A stretch of DNA of 8,123 nucleotides from Actinomycetota bacterium (GTDB lineage Bacteria; Actinomycetota; Actinomycetes; Nanopelagicales; Nanopelagicaceae). How positions within the stretch are numbered: the first letter of the stretch is position 1; each line of letters begins with the position of its first letter. The notes below the pieces were generated by a model that saw nothing but the letters and a program-made list of their open reading frames with translations, was not told where the DNA came from and ran no database searches. A program made the position numbers and the translations under genes. This document shows positions 1 to 7,230 of this stretch, in pieces. The stretch is taken from assembly GCA_009704285.1 (NCBI GenBank), contig WLEM01000016.1:1-8123 (forward strand), read 5' to 3'.

Positions 1-481
1 AGCGATTGTTTTGTCTCATTCCGCAAAGCAATGATTCAACTCTTATTTTATTTCCTTCTTTTGCAGCTTCTGCCACTCCTTGTTTATAGCCTTCAATTGT
101 TGCTTCAACCACCTGATCAACACTTAAACCTTGTTCAGTAAATAACTCAGGAGCACCTCTTACCTCTGCATAAACCACACCATCTCGCGCTAAATCAATG
201 GCGCACTCTCGGGCTACTTGAATTATCGCCTCCTGCGTTTGCATAACTGCAATAGTGTGGGAGAAAGTTTCTAGGTATCGAACTAGAGAGTGAGAGTTAC
301 ATGACTCTTCAAACCATTCGGCTAATTTCTTAGGATCTTGCGTAGGAAGTTTTTTGTAACCTATTTTTTGTGCAATTTCAATTATTGTCTCCGGGCGCAG
401 CCCGCCATCTAAGTGATCATGTAGGAGTGCTTTGGGCAATCTCTTGATCTGATCAACTGATGGTGTATTACTTAATGACAC
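1..481 (-). CDS. add: Adenosine deaminase, N-terminal half (partial, 3' end outside window)
   Basis: Adenosine deaminase hydrolyses adenosine or deoxyadenosine to inosine or deoxyinosine plus ammonia in the cytoplasm. The visible 160 residues begin SLSNTPSVDQIKRLPKALL and then carry the metal-binding motif of the amidohydrolase family, HDHLDGG, with H21 and H23 as the expected metal ligands. Further family-like segments are VVYAEVRGAPE (residues 102-112) and LLCGMR (151-156). Family members are usually about 330-360 residues, so roughly half is visible; the later catalytic His, Glu and Asp residues lie beyond position 1. The start is GTG, placed directly after the stop of the phosphorylase gene (TAA then GTG, no gap), with GAGGG 4 bp upstream; no ATG lies near the N-terminus. 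Its place at the end of a nucleoside import operon supports the function. Deamination of another aminopurine substrate cannot be excluded because the C-terminal half is missing. Confidence 0.9.
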   Translation of the reverse strand, partial: MSLSNTPSVDQIKRLPKALLHDHLDGGLRPETIIEIAQKIGYKKLPTQDPKKLAEWFEESCNSHSLVRYLETFSHTIAVMQTQEAIIQVARECAIDLARDGVVYAEVRGAPELFTEQGLSVDQVVEATIEGYKQGVAEAAKEGNKIRVESLLCGMRQNNR

Positions 482-1777
482 TTAACCCTCAATCCGTTCA
501 ATAACCAATGGTAATCGCTTAACTTCATCATCCTTACCACCTATTTGATATCCACCAGTTAATGCCTCAATGGCTCTATTAAATCTGTCAGGTTCATCAG
601 CATGCAATGTCAAAATTGTTTGGTCTTTTACAACTAAATCTCCAGGCTTTGCATGAATTTCAATTCCAGAACCTAGTTGTAGCATCTCTCCTTGTTTTTG
701 TCTGCCTGCACCTAATCGCCAAGCAGCAACGCCCACTTTCATCGCATCTAGAGTTAGTAATTTTCCAGAGGTGTTAGCTTTGATCTCCAACTTTTCCTTG
801 GCAACTGGCAAGGGCGCTTGGTTATCGCCACCTTGAGCTGAAATCATTTTGCGCCAAACATCCATAGCCATGCCGTTTTTTAGCGCCTCTTCAGGAGTTA
901 CTTTGGGTTTAATCCCAGCTGCATCTAGCATTTCATTTGCAAGCAGCAGCGTAAGTTCAACAACATCACTGGGGCCACCACCAGCTAAAACCTCCAAAGT
1001 CTCTCTTATTTCAAGAGCATTTCCAGCGGTTAAACCAAGTGGCACATCCATTGCTGTAACTAATGCCCGAGTTTTTACTCCCGCATTTTTACCTAAATCA
1101 ACCATAGTTCTTGCTAATAGAGCTGCATCCTTAGGATCACTCATAAATGCTCCAGAGCCAGTTTTCACATCAAGGACAAGCGCACCAGTTCCTTCGGCAA
1201 TTTTTTTACTCATGATTGAAGATGCAATCAAAGGAATAGATTGAACTGTGCCTGTCACATCACGTAATGCATAAAGCTTCTTATCAGCTGGTGCTAATCC
1301 AGCTCCTGCGGCACAAATCACCGCCCCACAATCTTGAATCACTTTTAACATTTGCTCATTTGAAAGGTTTGCTTTCCAACCTTTGATTGATTCTAATTTA
1401 TCTAAAGTTCCGCCAGTATGCCCTAATCCTCTGCCTGATAGCTGCGGTACTGCAGCGCCACATGCTGCAACTAGCGGTGCAAGAGGCAAAGTAATTTTGT
1501 CTCCAACACCACCTGTGGAATGTTTATCAACTGTTGGCCGATCTAGCATCGACCAATTCATTCTTTCACCACTATTAATCATGGCCTGTGTCCAGCGAGA
1601 GATTTCTCGATTATTCATTCCATTAAGCAAAATTGCCATTAGCAAGGCTGACATTTGCTCATCAGCAATAACGCCTCGTGTATAGGCCGCTACAGTCCAA
1701 TCAATTTGTTCATCACTTAACTCAAATTTGTCTCGCTTTGCTGAAATTATTTCAACTGCGGCAAACTTTTCACTCAT
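482..1777 (-). CDS. deoA: Thymidine phosphorylase / pyrimidine-nucleoside phosphorylase
   Basis: This cytoplasmic enzyme splits thymidine, and possibly uridine, with phosphate to give the free base and (deoxy)ribose-1-phosphate. The 431 residues match the usual length of the family. The phosphate-binding segment KHSTGGVGDK is at residues 85-94 and the family signature SGRGLGHTGGTLDKLE at 114-129. The active-site residues expected from the E. coli enzyme appear as K85, S87, R172 (LRDVTGTV), S187 and K191 (SSIMSKK). The layout is an N-terminal helical domain, the glycosyltransferase-like phosphate domain, then the C-terminal PYNP domain from about residue 345. The ATG overlaps the cytidine deaminase stop by 4 bp (ATGA) and is preceded by GAGGAT with 5 bp spacing, so the start is well supported. 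Sequence reading alone does not decide between thymidine-specific DeoA and the broader Pdp. The cytidine deaminase next door, which makes uridine, suggests a broad enzyme would be useful; that is inference. Confidence 0.93.
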   Translation of the reverse strand: MSEKFAAVEIISAKRDKFELSDEQIDWTVAAYTRGVIADEQMSALLMAILLNGMNNREISRWTQAMINSGERMNWSMLDRPTVDKHSTGGVGDKITLPLAPLVAACGAAVPQLSGRGLGHTGGTLDKLESIKGWKANLSNEQMLKVIQDCGAVICAAGAGLAPADKKLYALRDVTGTVQSIPLIASSIMSKKIAEGTGALVLDVKTGSGAFMSDPKDAALLARTMVDLGKNAGVKTRALVTAMDVPLGLTAGNALEIRETLEVLAGGGPSDVVELTLLLANEMLDAAGIKPKVTPEEALKNGMAMDVWRKMISAQGGDNQAPLPVAKEKLEIKANTSGKLLTLDAMKVGVAAWRLGAGRQKQGEMLQLGSGIEIHAKPGDLVVKDQTILTLHADEPDRFNRAIEALTGGYQIGGKDDEVKRLPLVIERIEG

Positions 1778-2160
1778 TTAAGATCCTCAGGGCCAAATCC
1801 CCATGGCAATAAATATGATAAAGGCTTTGGGCCATCCGGTGTCATAAACAACATCTCATTACCGCCATGTTCAAACAACAATTGGCGACAACGCCCACAT
1901 GGTGATAAATACTCACCATTACCATCAACGCAAACTACTGCGATCAATCTTCCGCCACCTGTGGCAGTAAGTGAGGAAATTAATCCACACTCAGCACAAA
2001 GGCCAACGCCATAACTTGCATTCTCACTATTGCAGCCAACAACAATTCGACCATCTGAAACTAAACCAGCTACTCCAACTTTAAAGTTTGAATAAGGCGC
2101 ATAAGCTTTTGTCATGACCTCTTTTGCGGCTAAATGGAGCACTTCCCAATTGATTTCCAT
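1774..2160 (-). CDS. cdd: Cytidine deaminase (homotetrameric type)
   Basis: Cytidine deaminase converts cytidine or deoxycytidine to uridine or deoxyuridine in the cytoplasm. At 128 residues it has the size of the short, tetrameric class. The zinc site is complete: C55-A-E57 supplies one ligand and the proton-shuttle glutamate, and PCGRC (87-91) supplies C88 and C91, giving the three-cysteine site of this class. The nucleoside-binding segment NSENASYG (44-51) precedes it, and the C-terminus LLPWGFGPEDL is typical of the family. The ATG has a good ribosome-binding site, AGGAGA, 8 bp upstream (2169-2174), in the 25-bp gap after the permease gene. The stop overlaps the phosphorylase start by 4 bp. 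Its position between a nucleoside importer and a pyrimidine phosphorylase makes it the step that feeds imported cytidine into phosphorolysis. Confidence 0.95.
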   Translation of the reverse strand: MEINWEVLHLAAKEVMTKAYAPYSNFKVGVAGLVSDGRIVVGCNSENASYGVGLCAECGLISSLTATGGGRLIAVVCVDGNGEYLSPCGRCRQLLFEHGGNEMLFMTPDGPKPLSYLLPWGFGPEDLK

Positions 2161-2168
2161 GGGGTAAT

Positions 2169-2174
2169 TCTCCT
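2169..2174 (-). promoter_or_regulatory. Ribosome-binding site of the cytidine deaminase gene
   Basis: AGGAGA on the minus strand sits 8 bp before the cdd ATG inside the 25-bp gap that follows the permease stop. It is one of the better Shine-Dalgarno matches in the operon. cdd is also the first enzyme gene after the transporter genes, so its translation can start independently of the permease. Confidence 0.75.
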
Positions 2175-2185
2175 ACGAAATTAAA

Positions 2186-3442
2186 CTATTTATTACCGCG
2201 AGAGTATGGAATTCCATCTGCTGCTGGAGCCCGAACCCGTCCTACCAAGCCAGAAACAGCAATGATGGTGGCAATATAAGGAATCATCAACATCAACTCA
2301 GAAGGTAGGGCAACGCCGGAGATTGAAAGATTACTCTGCAAGCTATTAGCAAAACCAAAGAATAATGCAGCAACTAATGCTCCTCGTGGTGACCACTTAC
2401 CAAAAACTAAACAGGCAAGAGCAATAAATCCTGCACCTGCTGTCATTGATTGCGAGAAGATGCCGACTGCACCAATTGTAAATACTGCACCACCAAGGCC
2501 GGAAACTAAACCTGCCAACATAACATTCTTAAATCTCAATTTATTAACATCAATTCCAACAGAATCTGCTGCAATAGGCAGCTCTCCGACAGCTCTGGTA
2601 CGAAGACCCCAACGTGATTTATACAAAGCCACTTGAATCAAAATTACAATTGCATACATGATGTAAACAATTATTGTTTGGTTGAATAGCACCGGACCAA
2701 TGATTGGGATTTTAGACAAAATAGGAATTGGAATTGCTGAAAAACTTCCTGCAGCATTCCAAGTACTATCGTATGGCACAAGCAAAGTTGAGTAGAAGAA
2801 ATTAGTTAAACCTAAAACCAGCACATTAATTACAAAGCCAATAATTACCTGATCTACTTTAAAGTTAATAGCAAAGTAAGCCAAGATTAATGAAACTAGT
2901 GCGCCAGCAATTGGCGCAGAGAGTAATCCCCACATTAAATTTTGAGTAAGACTTGCAACAATTGCTGAAATAAAGGCTGAAAACAACAACTGCCCCTCTA
3001 TAGCAATGTTAATAACACCAGATTTTTCGCAAAGTAATCCAGACATTGATCCAAAAATGAGTGGCACTGCTAATAAAAGTGCAGCTTGAAGCAGGCCAGT
3101 AAATGGAATGAATTTTCCAGCAGCTGCCCAACATAGAAACGCCATAATGCTACCCAGACCAAAAACAACACTGCCAAGGGTGGTGGATTTGTCTGATTTG
3201 TATCCTAGATAGGACAAACCAATTCCAAAGAGTGCCAATAACATGAATATTCCAGAGCCTGATCGAGAGCTCACACTCCACTCATTTATTAACTTAAATT
3301 CATCACCTAAGATAAAACCAAAGGTAATTGGTTCAGTTTTGCTCGATGTTATGTAAAAAATTAGAGTAAAAATGGCAAATAGAGCCAGCATTGTAAAAAT
3401 ACTTTTCTGCTTACGTTTTTGTACTAAATTCAACTCTGCCAT
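2186..3442 (-). CDS. Nucleoside ABC transporter permease (NupQ / RnsD type)
   Basis: This is one of two membrane subunits of the nucleoside importer. It belongs to the BPD_transp_2 / RbsC-like permease family. From ATG 3442 the protein is 418 residues, very hydrophobic, with about nine to ten likely membrane segments after a basic N-terminus (KRKQKS). The family motif SGVINIAIEGQ is at about 141-151. The cytoplasmic coupling segment GLRTRAVGELPIAADSVGI is at about 279-297, followed by the glycine-rich GLVSGLGGAVFTIG. The frame is open four codons further up to a TTG at 3454, but that TTG has a purine-rich AAAGG directly abutting it and no usable spacing. The ATG at 3442 shares one base with the stop of the upstream permease (TAATG), a classic coupling arrangement, so I prefer it. 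The two permeases probably form a heterodimer driven by the upstream ATPase; substrate specificity within nucleosides is not readable here. Confidence 0.9.
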   Translation of the reverse strand: MAELNLVQKRKQKSIFTMLALFAIFTLIFYITSSKTEPITFGFILGDEFKLINEWSVSSRSGSGIFMLLALFGIGLSYLGYKSDKSTTLGSVVFGLGSIMAFLCWAAAGKFIPFTGLLQAALLLAVPLIFGSMSGLLCEKSGVINIAIEGQLLFSAFISAIVASLTQNLMWGLLSAPIAGALVSLILAYFAINFKVDQVIIGFVINVLVLGLTNFFYSTLLVPYDSTWNAAGSFSAIPIPILSKIPIIGPVLFNQTIIVYIMYAIVILIQVALYKSRWGLRTRAVGELPIAADSVGIDVNKLRFKNVMLAGLVSGLGGAVFTIGAVGIFSQSMTAGAGFIALACLVFGKWSPRGALVAALFFGFANSLQSNLSISGVALPSELMLMIPYIATIIAVSGLVGRVRAPAADGIPYSRGNK

Positions 3443-4617
3443 TAGCCGTTCCAACCTTTAGCTGTCATTGACTTGGATTCAATTGTGTTTTTCAATCTGA
3501 AAACACGCTTTAAAAGCATTGGAGTGGCAATGAACAAGACTATTAGCGCCTGAATTACCTGCACAATCTCTGATGGTGTTCCGGTATTAGAGAGCAAAGT
3601 CCTGCTGCCAGTTTGCAGAGCTCCAAATAACAAAGCTCCCAATAAAGTTCCAAGTGGTGTGGCTTGTCCAAGTAATGCCACAGTTATAGCGTCAAAGCCG
3701 ATACTGCCAGCAATTCCGGCAGTTAGAGCGTACTCAGTACCAATTAGATGAACTGCACCACCTAAACCAGCCAAGCCGCCACTGATAAACATAGTTGCAG
3801 TTGTTACAAATGGAACTGAAATTCCTGCAGTTCTAGCTGCATTTGCGTTTGCACCAACTGCTCTAAATTTGAAACCAAGAGTGCTTCTGGTTAATAGCCA
3901 CCAAACAAACCAAGTTACTCCTAATGCTATGAATATTCCTAAATGCAACCTCAGATCTCCGCCAAGCAATTTAGGTAGCTGAGCGCTGCTGTTTACCTCA
4001 GGAGCGATTGGATCCTGTCGCTCCTCCCGTAAGAATGCTTGAGTCTTAAGCAACCAAAGAATAAATAGTGAAGCAATGTAATTAAGCATAATTGTCACAA
4101 TTACTTCATGAGCTCCCGTTTTAGCCTTTAGTAAACCCACAAAACCACCAAACAAACCACCTAGAACTATTCCAGCGATTAAAACAAGTGGGACATGAAT
4201 TAACGGTGGCAATTCATAAGCAAAGCCAACATAAGATGCACCGATTGCGCCGAAAATAAATTGTCCTTGGGCTCCGATATTAAATAAACCAGATCTAAAT
4301 GCTAACGCCACCGCTAAGCCAGCAAACAAGAGTGGAACTGCGGTAACAATTGTCTCAGACATTGGGTAGAAGCCTCTGAAAAATCCAGACTCCCTTGCCA
4401 GGTTCACATCGTAAATAGAACCTTGAAATATTGCTAAGTAGGAGTTACCGATTCTAGAAGCGGCAGAAGTTAAAAACTTTCCAGGTGAATTTAACTGTCC
4501 CATGATTACTGGATCTGAAAAGACAATAATTATTCCGCCTATGAAAAAGGCAAAAATAAAAGAAAGAAAAGGTAGTAAGGCATTTTTCTTTAGTCCCATA
4601 AAGAATTTTGTAATCAC
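3442..4617 (-). CDS. Nucleoside ABC transporter permease (NupP / RnsC type)
   Basis: This is the partner membrane subunit, 391 residues, same RbsC-like family as the next gene. A single hydrophobic segment near the N-terminus (about 12-33) is followed by an extracytoplasmic stretch of about 50 residues and then a run of membrane helices from about 88 to the C-terminus. The family motif LFNIGAQGQ is at 111-119. The coupling segment FRAVGANANAARTAGIS is at 251-267, followed by GGLAGLGGAVHLIG (280-293). It starts at GTG 4617, which overlaps the ATPase stop by 4 bp (GTGA). The first in-frame ATG is at residue 7 and has no Shine-Dalgarno, so the GTG start with translational coupling is more likely. 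The upstream purine stretch (GGCAGGT) is weak. Two different permeases fused to one double-domain ATPase is the standard design of BMP-dependent nucleoside importers. Confidence 0.9.
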   Translation of the reverse strand: MITKFFMGLKKNALLPFLSFIFAFFIGGIIIVFSDPVIMGQLNSPGKFLTSAASRIGNSYLAIFQGSIYDVNLARESGFFRGFYPMSETIVTAVPLLFAGLAVALAFRSGLFNIGAQGQFIFGAIGASYVGFAYELPPLIHVPLVLIAGIVLGGLFGGFVGLLKAKTGAHEVIVTIMLNYIASLFILWLLKTQAFLREERQDPIAPEVNSSAQLPKLLGGDLRLHLGIFIALGVTWFVWWLLTRSTLGFKFRAVGANANAARTAGISVPFVTTATMFISGGLAGLGGAVHLIGTEYALTAGIAGSIGFDAITVALLGQATPLGTLLGALLFGALQTGSRTLLSNTGTPSEIVQVIQALIVLFIATPMLLKRVFRLKNTIESKSMTAKGWNG

Positions 4618-6107
4618 TTAATACCTGCCATCATCAAGCCTAATTTTTCTCTAGATACATTAGAGTCAACCACTCCCACAATCTCACCTTTATAAATTAC
4701 CGCAATTCGATCAGCTAGCTCCATAACTTCATCAAGTTCACTACTAATCAATAAAATAGCCTTTTTATTTGCACGCTCAGCGAGCAACTTCTCATACACA
4801 AACTCAATCGACCCAACATCTAATCCCCTGGTTGGTTGAGCCGCAACTACTAACTTAACCTCGCGTGATAACTCTCGAGCAAGTACAACCTTCTGCTTAT
4901 TTCCTCCCGAAAGAGAGGAGGAGTTTGCTTCAATACTTTGGGTTCTAACATCAAACTCTTTTACTAAAGTTGTTGCATTTTCTGAAATATAAGATCGATT
5001 AAGTTGGCCTCTACTTGCAACCGGCTCCAAGTCATGAACATCTAGAATCAAGTTTTCAGTGATAGAAAAGGTAGAGATTAAGCCATCTAATTCTCGTGAT
5101 TCTGGAATATATGCAATTCCAGCCCGTAGTGAATCTCGAACAGTAGAACCTAAAATCTCTTTTCCATCTAGTTTAATTGAGCCTGATTTATGTTTTTCTA
5201 AATTCACAATTGCTCTTGCTAACTCAGATTGTCCATTGCCCTGAACGCCTGCAATTGCAAGGATCTCACCTGCCCGAATATTCAAAGATAAATTGCTGAC
5301 CACCTTACGACCAGAATCATTGAAAATGCTTAAATCATTTATCTCTAAAACATTTCCACCGGGATTGAATGCAGCCTTATCTGGCGCCAAATCCACTTCA
5401 CGTCCTACCATCAAATTGGCCAACTCCTCTTGCGAGGCTGATGGCAATTGAGTTCCTACGACTTTACCAAGTCTAATAATTGTTATCTTGTCAGCAACAG
5501 CTCTTACTTCTCTAAGTTTGTGAGTAATAAAGATAATAGATGTTCCTCTAGATTTTAAAATCTTCATTACATTTAGCAATTCATCAGTTTCTTGGGGTGT
5601 TAACACCGCAGTTGGCTCATCCAAAATCAAAACCTTGGCGTCATACATCAGCGCCTTAATAATCTCTATCCGTTGCTGAACTCCAACTGGTAAATCTTCA
5701 ATGATTGCGTCAGGATCGATATCAAATTTAAACTCATCAGATAACTTCTTAATTTTAGTTTTTATCTCAGCGAAACTCATAATGCCAAACTTAGATTTTT
5801 CTCGTCCGAGCGCGATATTTTCTGCAACTGTAAATACTGGAATAAGCATGAAGTGCTGATGCACCATACCAATCCCATATTTAATTGCATCTGCTGGCTC
5901 AAAGATTTTTACTAACTTCTCGTCAACTAGTATCTCGCCTGAGTCTGGTTGCAATAGCCCATAGACGATATTCATTAAAGTTGATTTGCCGGCTCCATTT
6001 TCACCAAGGATGGCGTGAATCTCGCCTTTACCGACCTTTAAATCTATTTGGTTATTTGCTTGTAAATTTCCAAAACTTTTGGATATTCCCTTTAACTCTA
6101 AGGGCAT
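4614..6107 (-). CDS. Nucleoside ABC transporter ATP-binding protein with two ABC domains (NupO / RnsB-partner type)
   Basis: This cytoplasmic ATPase powers nucleoside uptake. It is 497 residues with two ABC domains in one chain. Domain 1 is canonical: Walker A GENGAGKST (35-43), a family-style signature LPVGVQQR (139-146), Walker B VLILDEPT (159-166) and switch histidine H196. Domain 2 is degenerate: its P-loop reads GVQGNGQSE (287-295) with glutamine in place of lysine, and its Walker B reads VVAAQPTRG (420-428) without the catalytic Asp-Glu pair, while its signature LSGGNKQK (399-406) is intact. This asymmetry is normal for the BMP/ribose importer ATPases and suggests one active and one mostly structural site. 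I choose ATG 6107 over the in-frame TTG at 6110, because AGGAG (6114-6118) is then 6 bp away rather than 3. The gene follows the binding-protein gene across a hairpin-bearing gap and overlaps the first permease. Confidence 0.93.
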   Translation of the reverse strand: MPLELKGISKSFGNLQANNQIDLKVGKGEIHAILGENGAGKSTLMNIVYGLLQPDSGEILVDEKLVKIFEPADAIKYGIGMVHQHFMLIPVFTVAENIALGREKSKFGIMSFAEIKTKIKKLSDEFKFDIDPDAIIEDLPVGVQQRIEIIKALMYDAKVLILDEPTAVLTPQETDELLNVMKILKSRGTSIIFITHKLREVRAVADKITIIRLGKVVGTQLPSASQEELANLMVGREVDLAPDKAAFNPGGNVLEINDLSIFNDSGRKVVSNLSLNIRAGEILAIAGVQGNGQSELARAIVNLEKHKSGSIKLDGKEILGSTVRDSLRAGIAYIPESRELDGLISTFSITENLILDVHDLEPVASRGQLNRSYISENATTLVKEFDVRTQSIEANSSSLSGGNKQKVVLARELSREVKLVVAAQPTRGLDVGSIEFVYEKLLAERANKKAILLISSELDEVMELADRIAVIYKGEIVGVVDSNVSREKLGLMMAGIK

Positions 6108-6113
6108 CAACTA

Positions 6114-6118
6114 CTCCT
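6114..6118 (-). promoter_or_regulatory. Ribosome-binding site of the ABC ATPase gene
   Basis: AGGAG on the minus strand lies 6 bp before ATG 6107 and 3 bp before the alternative TTG 6110, so it decides the start in favour of the ATG. It begins only 8 bp after the end of the 14-bp-stem hairpin, so folding of that hairpin could affect ribosome access. Confidence 0.7.
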
Positions 6119-6126
6119 TAATGTAA

Positions 6127-6156
6127 CTGGGTGAGTTAGAAATCTAACTCACCCAG
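6127..6156 (-). promoter_or_regulatory. Perfect 14-bp-stem hairpin between binding-protein and ATPase genes
   Basis: Arms 6127-6140 and 6143-6156 are exact reverse complements (CTGGGTGAGTTAGA and its mate) around a 2-base centre, so a real RNA loop would open the innermost pairs. The stem's GC-rich base and length make it very stable for this AT-rich sequence. In the transcript it is followed by TTACATTA, not a U-run, so it does not look like a standard intrinsic terminator. Its place just after a binding-protein gene fits a 3' stabiliser or partial attenuator, as known for other binding-protein operons; that role is inference. Confidence 0.7.
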
Positions 6157-6165
6157 AAATAGTGC

Positions 6166-6184
6166 TCGACTAATTTATAGTCGA
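6166..6184 (-). promoter_or_regulatory. Small 7-bp-stem hairpin directly after the binding-protein stop
   Basis: TCGACTA (6166-6172) and TAGTCGA (6178-6184) pair perfectly around a 5-base AT loop, starting at the first base after the binding-protein stop codon. Nine bases separate it from the longer hairpin, giving two tandem stem-loops in a gap of under 80 bp. No U-run follows, so it is unlikely to be a terminator alone. It may help block exonucleases from the binding-protein message. Confidence 0.5.
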
Positions 6185-7219
6185 TTACGCATTGTTTACA
6201 TCAATTGATCCGGCAGCAATTGCAGCGGCTAGATCTCTTACCTCAGCTTGCAGTGATGCAGGAATCTTCTTTGACCAAGCTGGGGTAATTGCATAAGCAA
6301 CTCCCTTGTTGGAAAGTGTTCCTACATACTCCTTGCTAGTGAACTTACCTTCGTATGCTTCTTTGGTTACAGCCAATACACCTTCAGCTAAGCCCTTTAG
6401 AGCAGAAACTGGAGTAACACTTGCATATTGTCTGCCTGTGTCCATTACCTTTGCATCTACCCAAATCACATTAGATTTCTTTGACTTTAGGCTGTTTGCA
6501 GCGGTTGTGGCTTGCATTCCACCGGCAACTGGGAAAATTACATCTGCACCCTGTTGCTCTAATGAGATTGAGGTTTGTAGAGCTTTGGTGGTGTCATCAA
6601 AGCTACCAAGGAATGTTCCGGTCTTGGTCTTTGTGTTCCAACCAATAACTTCAACTTTCGCATTCTTAACGTCGTTGTAGTACTGAACTCCCTTTGCATA
6701 ACCTTCCATGAAGATAGTTACAGTTGGAAGTGCGATTCCGCCATAAGTTGCAACTTTGCCAGTCTTTGACATACCTGCAGCTAAGTAGCCAACTAGGAAT
6801 GAGTTTTCATCAGTCTTGTAGGTAATTCCCTTTTGGTTCTTTCCTACTGACCAACCATCAACTAAAGCGAAGTTGACTGAAGGGTTAGCAATTGCTGCTG
6901 CGGTGATTGCATCACCTAGCAAGAAACCAACACCAATAATCAGGGTGCACTTCTTGTCTAAAAACTTTTTAATATTTGGCGCATAGTCAGCATTTGACTT
7001 TGCTGGTAAGTACTCAATTGATGATGCGAAGCCAGCTCTTAAAGCACGCTTTGCGCCATCATATGAAGTTTGGTTGAAAGACTTGTCATTAATTCCAGCG
7101 GTATCTAGTGCTACGCAGACCTTTTGCTTGGTTTTAGCATTAGCAGCAGGTGCAATAGCTACAGATGAAATTAGTGAAGCAGCTGCAATAGCTACTACGA
7201 CTCTATTTGCTCTTTTCAA
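6185..7219 (-). CDS. BMP-family nucleoside-binding protein (extracytoplasmic, PnrA/BmpA-like)
   Basis: This is the substrate-binding component that captures nucleosides outside the membrane. It is 344 residues. The N-terminus has lysine/arginine, a hydrophobic core and an AANA-K signal peptidase I type site (cleavage about 28/29). There is no lipobox cysteine: the first Cys is C35, inside the first beta strand (KVCVALD). Family motifs are GINDKSFNQTSYDGA (42-56), CTLIIGVGFLLGDA (91-104), FALVDG (117-122), DENSFLVGYLAAG (137-149) and the GVAYAITPAW segment near the end. C35 and C91 lie in strands that would be neighbours in the type I periplasmic-binding fold and could form a disulfide (inference). 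The start is TTG at 7219: an in-frame TAG at 7229-7231 excludes longer forms, no ATG lies nearby, and AGGGAGGG (7223-7230) is just upstream. It leads the importer genes and so most likely serves them. Confidence 0.92.
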   Translation of the reverse strand: MKRANRVVVAIAAASLISSVAIAPAANAKTKQKVCVALDTAGINDKSFNQTSYDGAKRALRAGFASSIEYLPAKSNADYAPNIKKFLDKKCTLIIGVGFLLGDAITAAAIANPSVNFALVDGWSVGKNQKGITYKTDENSFLVGYLAAGMSKTGKVATYGGIALPTVTIFMEGYAKGVQYYNDVKNAKVEVIGWNTKTKTGTFLGSFDDTTKALQTSISLEQQGADVIFPVAGGMQATTAANSLKSKKSNVIWVDAKVMDTGRQYASVTPVSALKGLAEGVLAVTKEAYEGKFTSKEYVGTLSNKGVAYAITPAWSKKIPASLQAEVRDLAAAIAAGSIDVNNA

Positions 7220-7222
7220 AAT

Positions 7223-7230
7223 CCCTCCCT
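7223..7230 (-). promoter_or_regulatory. Strong purine-rich ribosome-binding site of the binding-protein gene
   Basis: AGGGAGGG on the minus strand contains GGAGG, ending 4 bp before the TTG start, which is a short spacing. It is the strongest Shine-Dalgarno match in the window and probably compensates for the TTG start codon. Confidence 0.75.

Noticed and set aside
849..1244. Plus-strand open frame of 131 codons inside the phosphorylase gene
   Set aside because: It lies fully antisense to a confidently identified enzyme, has low-complexity Ser/Ala/Val-rich translation without family motifs, and has no supporting ribosome-binding site or context.
1383..1685. Plus-strand open frame of 100 codons inside the phosphorylase gene
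   Set aside because: Antisense shadow of the conserved phosphate-binding region; no recognisable protein features.
5059..5244. Plus-strand open frame of 61 codons inside the ABC ATPase gene
   Set aside because: Antisense to the second ABC domain, short and without motifs.
5885..6121. Plus-strand open frame of 78 codons over the ATPase N-terminus
   Set aside because: Antisense to the Walker A region of a clear gene; composition follows the complementary strand.
6306..6680. Plus-strand open frame of 124 codons inside the binding-protein gene
   Set aside because: Antisense shadow of a conserved BMP-family protein with no independent support.
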